Of a stretch of 13,219 nt of DNA, positions 12,061-13,219 are shown in pieces; positions within the stretch are counted from its first letter, which is position 1, and each line of letters opens with the position of its first letter. Made by a program: the position numbers and the translations under genes. Source of the DNA: JACJWR01 sp964627505. Lineage in GTDB: Bacteria > Actinomycetota > Actinomycetes > S36-B12 > UBA10799. Location of the stretch: positions 1-13,219 of the forward strand of contig CAZVKB010000079.1 of the NCBI GenBank assembly GCA_964627505.1, in the 5' to 3' direction. The notes below the pieces were generated by a model, which was given only the letters and a program-made list of their open reading frames with translations, had not been told where the DNA came from and made no database searches.

Positions 12061-13219
12061 ATGCGCGCCGTCCTGGCTGACCTCTCGACACCGCGGTATC
12101 TATGGACCGCCGCTGCGCAAAAGGTGCCGCGGGGGTTGGGCAAGCAGGCCGGATGGCAACGCGGCGGACTGCTTCGGCTCGTACCGAATTATCCGGAACC
12201 TCGGCTGCCGGATGCCCCGGGCTGGGTGCGACTGCGGCCAGAGTTGGCCGGTATCTGCGGCAGCGATGTGGCCGTGGCGCACGCTAAATCCTCGTTCGTG
12301 CTCAGTGCGTTCTATCGCGCGGAGCGCCAGATCCCAGGACATGAGATCGTGGCCACGGTGGCGGAGGTCGGGCCAGGTGTGACGCGCGTGGCGCCCGGGG
12401 ATCGAGTGGTGATGGATCCGGTGCTCGCCTGCGAACAGCGCGGCTTCGACCCGCCGTGTCGGAGTTGCGGGCAAGGGTTTCCCTACGTGTGTGAGCGCTT
12501 CGACTTGCCTGGAGTCACCGGTTGCGCCTCACCCACGCAGGGGTTCGACGCTGCTCTAGGTGGCGGCTGGGCCGAACAAGTTGTAGCCCACGAATCCCAA
12601 CTCTTTTTCGTCGGGGACATCCCCGCCACCCGTGCAGTTCTGGCTGAACCAGCCTCCATCGCGCTGCACGCTGCGCTGCAGTGGCGCCGCCGCGGCGACC
12701 GCGCGGTAGTCATCGGTCCAGGCACCATCGGACTGCTGGTGACCGCCGCTTTGCGCATGCTGCATCCGGACCTGGATGTGGCCGTGGTGGCACCAGGGGA
12801 GTTCGGGGCCGATGCGGCGATGGCCGCGGGGGCGAGTCGTACGCTGCCGACCGGAGCGGCGGCGATCACCAGCCTGGCCGATTCGGACGGTGGTCGGGTG
12901 CTGAAAGCACGTTTGACCGCTCTGCCGATCCTGGAACGTGGTGTGGATGCCGTGTTCGATTGCGTTGGCAGCCCCGACACCATCGACCTGGCGTTACATC
13001 TTCTGCACCCCACCGGCATGTTGGTGCTCGTGGGGAGTGCCGGAAAACAGGAAGTGGACTGGTCGCTGGTGTGGAACCGTCAACTCACCGTGCAGGGCAC
13101 CATCAACTGTGGGCCGGAGCCAGCGCTGAATGGCACGCACACAATGGCCCAGGTTGTGGAGTGGCTGGCCGATCCGGCGTATCCGGTGGACGGCATTGTG
13201 ACGCATACCTACGATCTCG
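12061..13219 (+). CDS. Zinc-dependent alcohol dehydrogenase, MDR family (3' end missing)
   Basis: The frame stays open from ATG12061 to the window edge, giving 386 residues with no stop, so the C-terminus is cut off. Catalytic zinc ligands are Cys66 in GICGSD, His94 with Glu95 in PGHE, and probably Glu196 in LAEPASIALHAA. The structural-zinc cysteines are Cys124, Cys133, Cys136 and Cys144, spaced C-x8-C-x2-C-x7-C instead of the usual C-x2-C-x2-C-x7-C. The Rossmann motif VIGPGTIG (217-224) binds NAD(P). About 30 extra residues near the N-terminus (about 10-40) precede the GroES-like fold. The gene starts one base after the FMO stop (TGAC-ATG) without a clear Shine-Dalgarno, implying translational coupling. 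It probably oxidises an alcohol made or used by the monooxygenase step; the substrate is not known. Confidence 0.9.
   Translation, partial: MRAVLADLSTPRYLWTAAAQKVPRGLGKQAGWQRGGLLRLVPNYPEPRLPDAPGWVRLRPELAGICGSDVAVAHAKSSFVLSAFYRAERQIPGHEIVATVAEVGPGVTRVAPGDRVVMDPVLACEQRGFDPPCRSCGQGFPYVCERFDLPGVTGCASPTQGFDAALGGGWAEQVVAHESQLFFVGDIPATRAVLAEPASIALHAALQWRRRGDRAVVIGPGTIGLLVTAALRMLHPDLDVAVVAPGEFGADAAMAAGASRTLPTGAAAITSLADSDGGRVLKARLTALPILERGVDAVFDCVGSPDTIDLALHLLHPTGMLVLVGSAGKQEVDWSLVWNRQLTVQGTINCGPEPALNGTHTMAQVVEWLADPAYPVDGIVTHTYDL

Overview
The window is high-GC DNA (by eye about 60-65 percent, not computed) packed with genes of actinobacterial character. The signs are a FadD15-type acyl-CoA synthetase, an SGNH hydrolase with the actinobacterial proline-rich tail, a flavin monooxygenase/zinc dehydrogenase pair, frequent GTG starts, and several start codons with TANNNT boxes 5-7 nt upstream (leaderless style). 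I cannot name the family or species. No rRNA, tRNA, transposase, CRISPR array or phage gene is visible.

Layout. Positions 1-158 hold one copy of an imperfect palindromic repeat and a G-run tract. On the plus strand follow an SGNH/GDSL hydrolase (159-1094), a potassium-channel-like membrane protein with a non-canonical filter (1223-2470), a JmjC/cupin-like putative Fe(II)/2-oxoglutarate oxygenase (2586-3350), an EntS/TMSE-type MFS exporter (3391-4623) and a class I SAM methyltransferase (4678-5373). A hairpin at 5357-5389 separates these from a convergent minus-strand operon. That operon is an amidohydrolase-2 family metalloenzyme (6721-7629) followed, with a 4-base ATGA overlap, by a second polytopic transporter (5399-6724).

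The 380-bp divergent intergenic region (7630-8009) is the most structured DNA in the window. It carries a perfect 16-bp tandem duplication next to the amidohydrolase start, a second copy of the repeat from positions 4-78 with a perfect 17-bp hairpin, a GC-rich tandem tract, and a second long hairpin (7893-7963) just before the next gene.

To its right, on the plus strand, are a helical DUF47/PhoU-like protein (8010-8642), a FadD15-type long-chain acyl-CoA synthetase (8807-10594), a flavin-containing monooxygenase (10683-12059), and one base later a zinc-dependent medium-chain dehydrogenase that runs off the right edge (12061-13219).

How they may work together (inference): oxygenase, exporter and methyltransferase look like a small tailoring-and-export cassette. 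The amidohydrolase and its overlapping transporter look like an uptake or efflux-plus-conversion operon. The acyl-CoA synthetase, monooxygenase and dehydrogenase fit oxidation and activation of lipids or hydrophobic alcohols and ketones. Apart from the intergenic repeats, the gene content is ordinary actinobacterial accessory metabolism. The strongest candidates for something undescribed are the dispersed hairpin repeat and the structured intergenic region.
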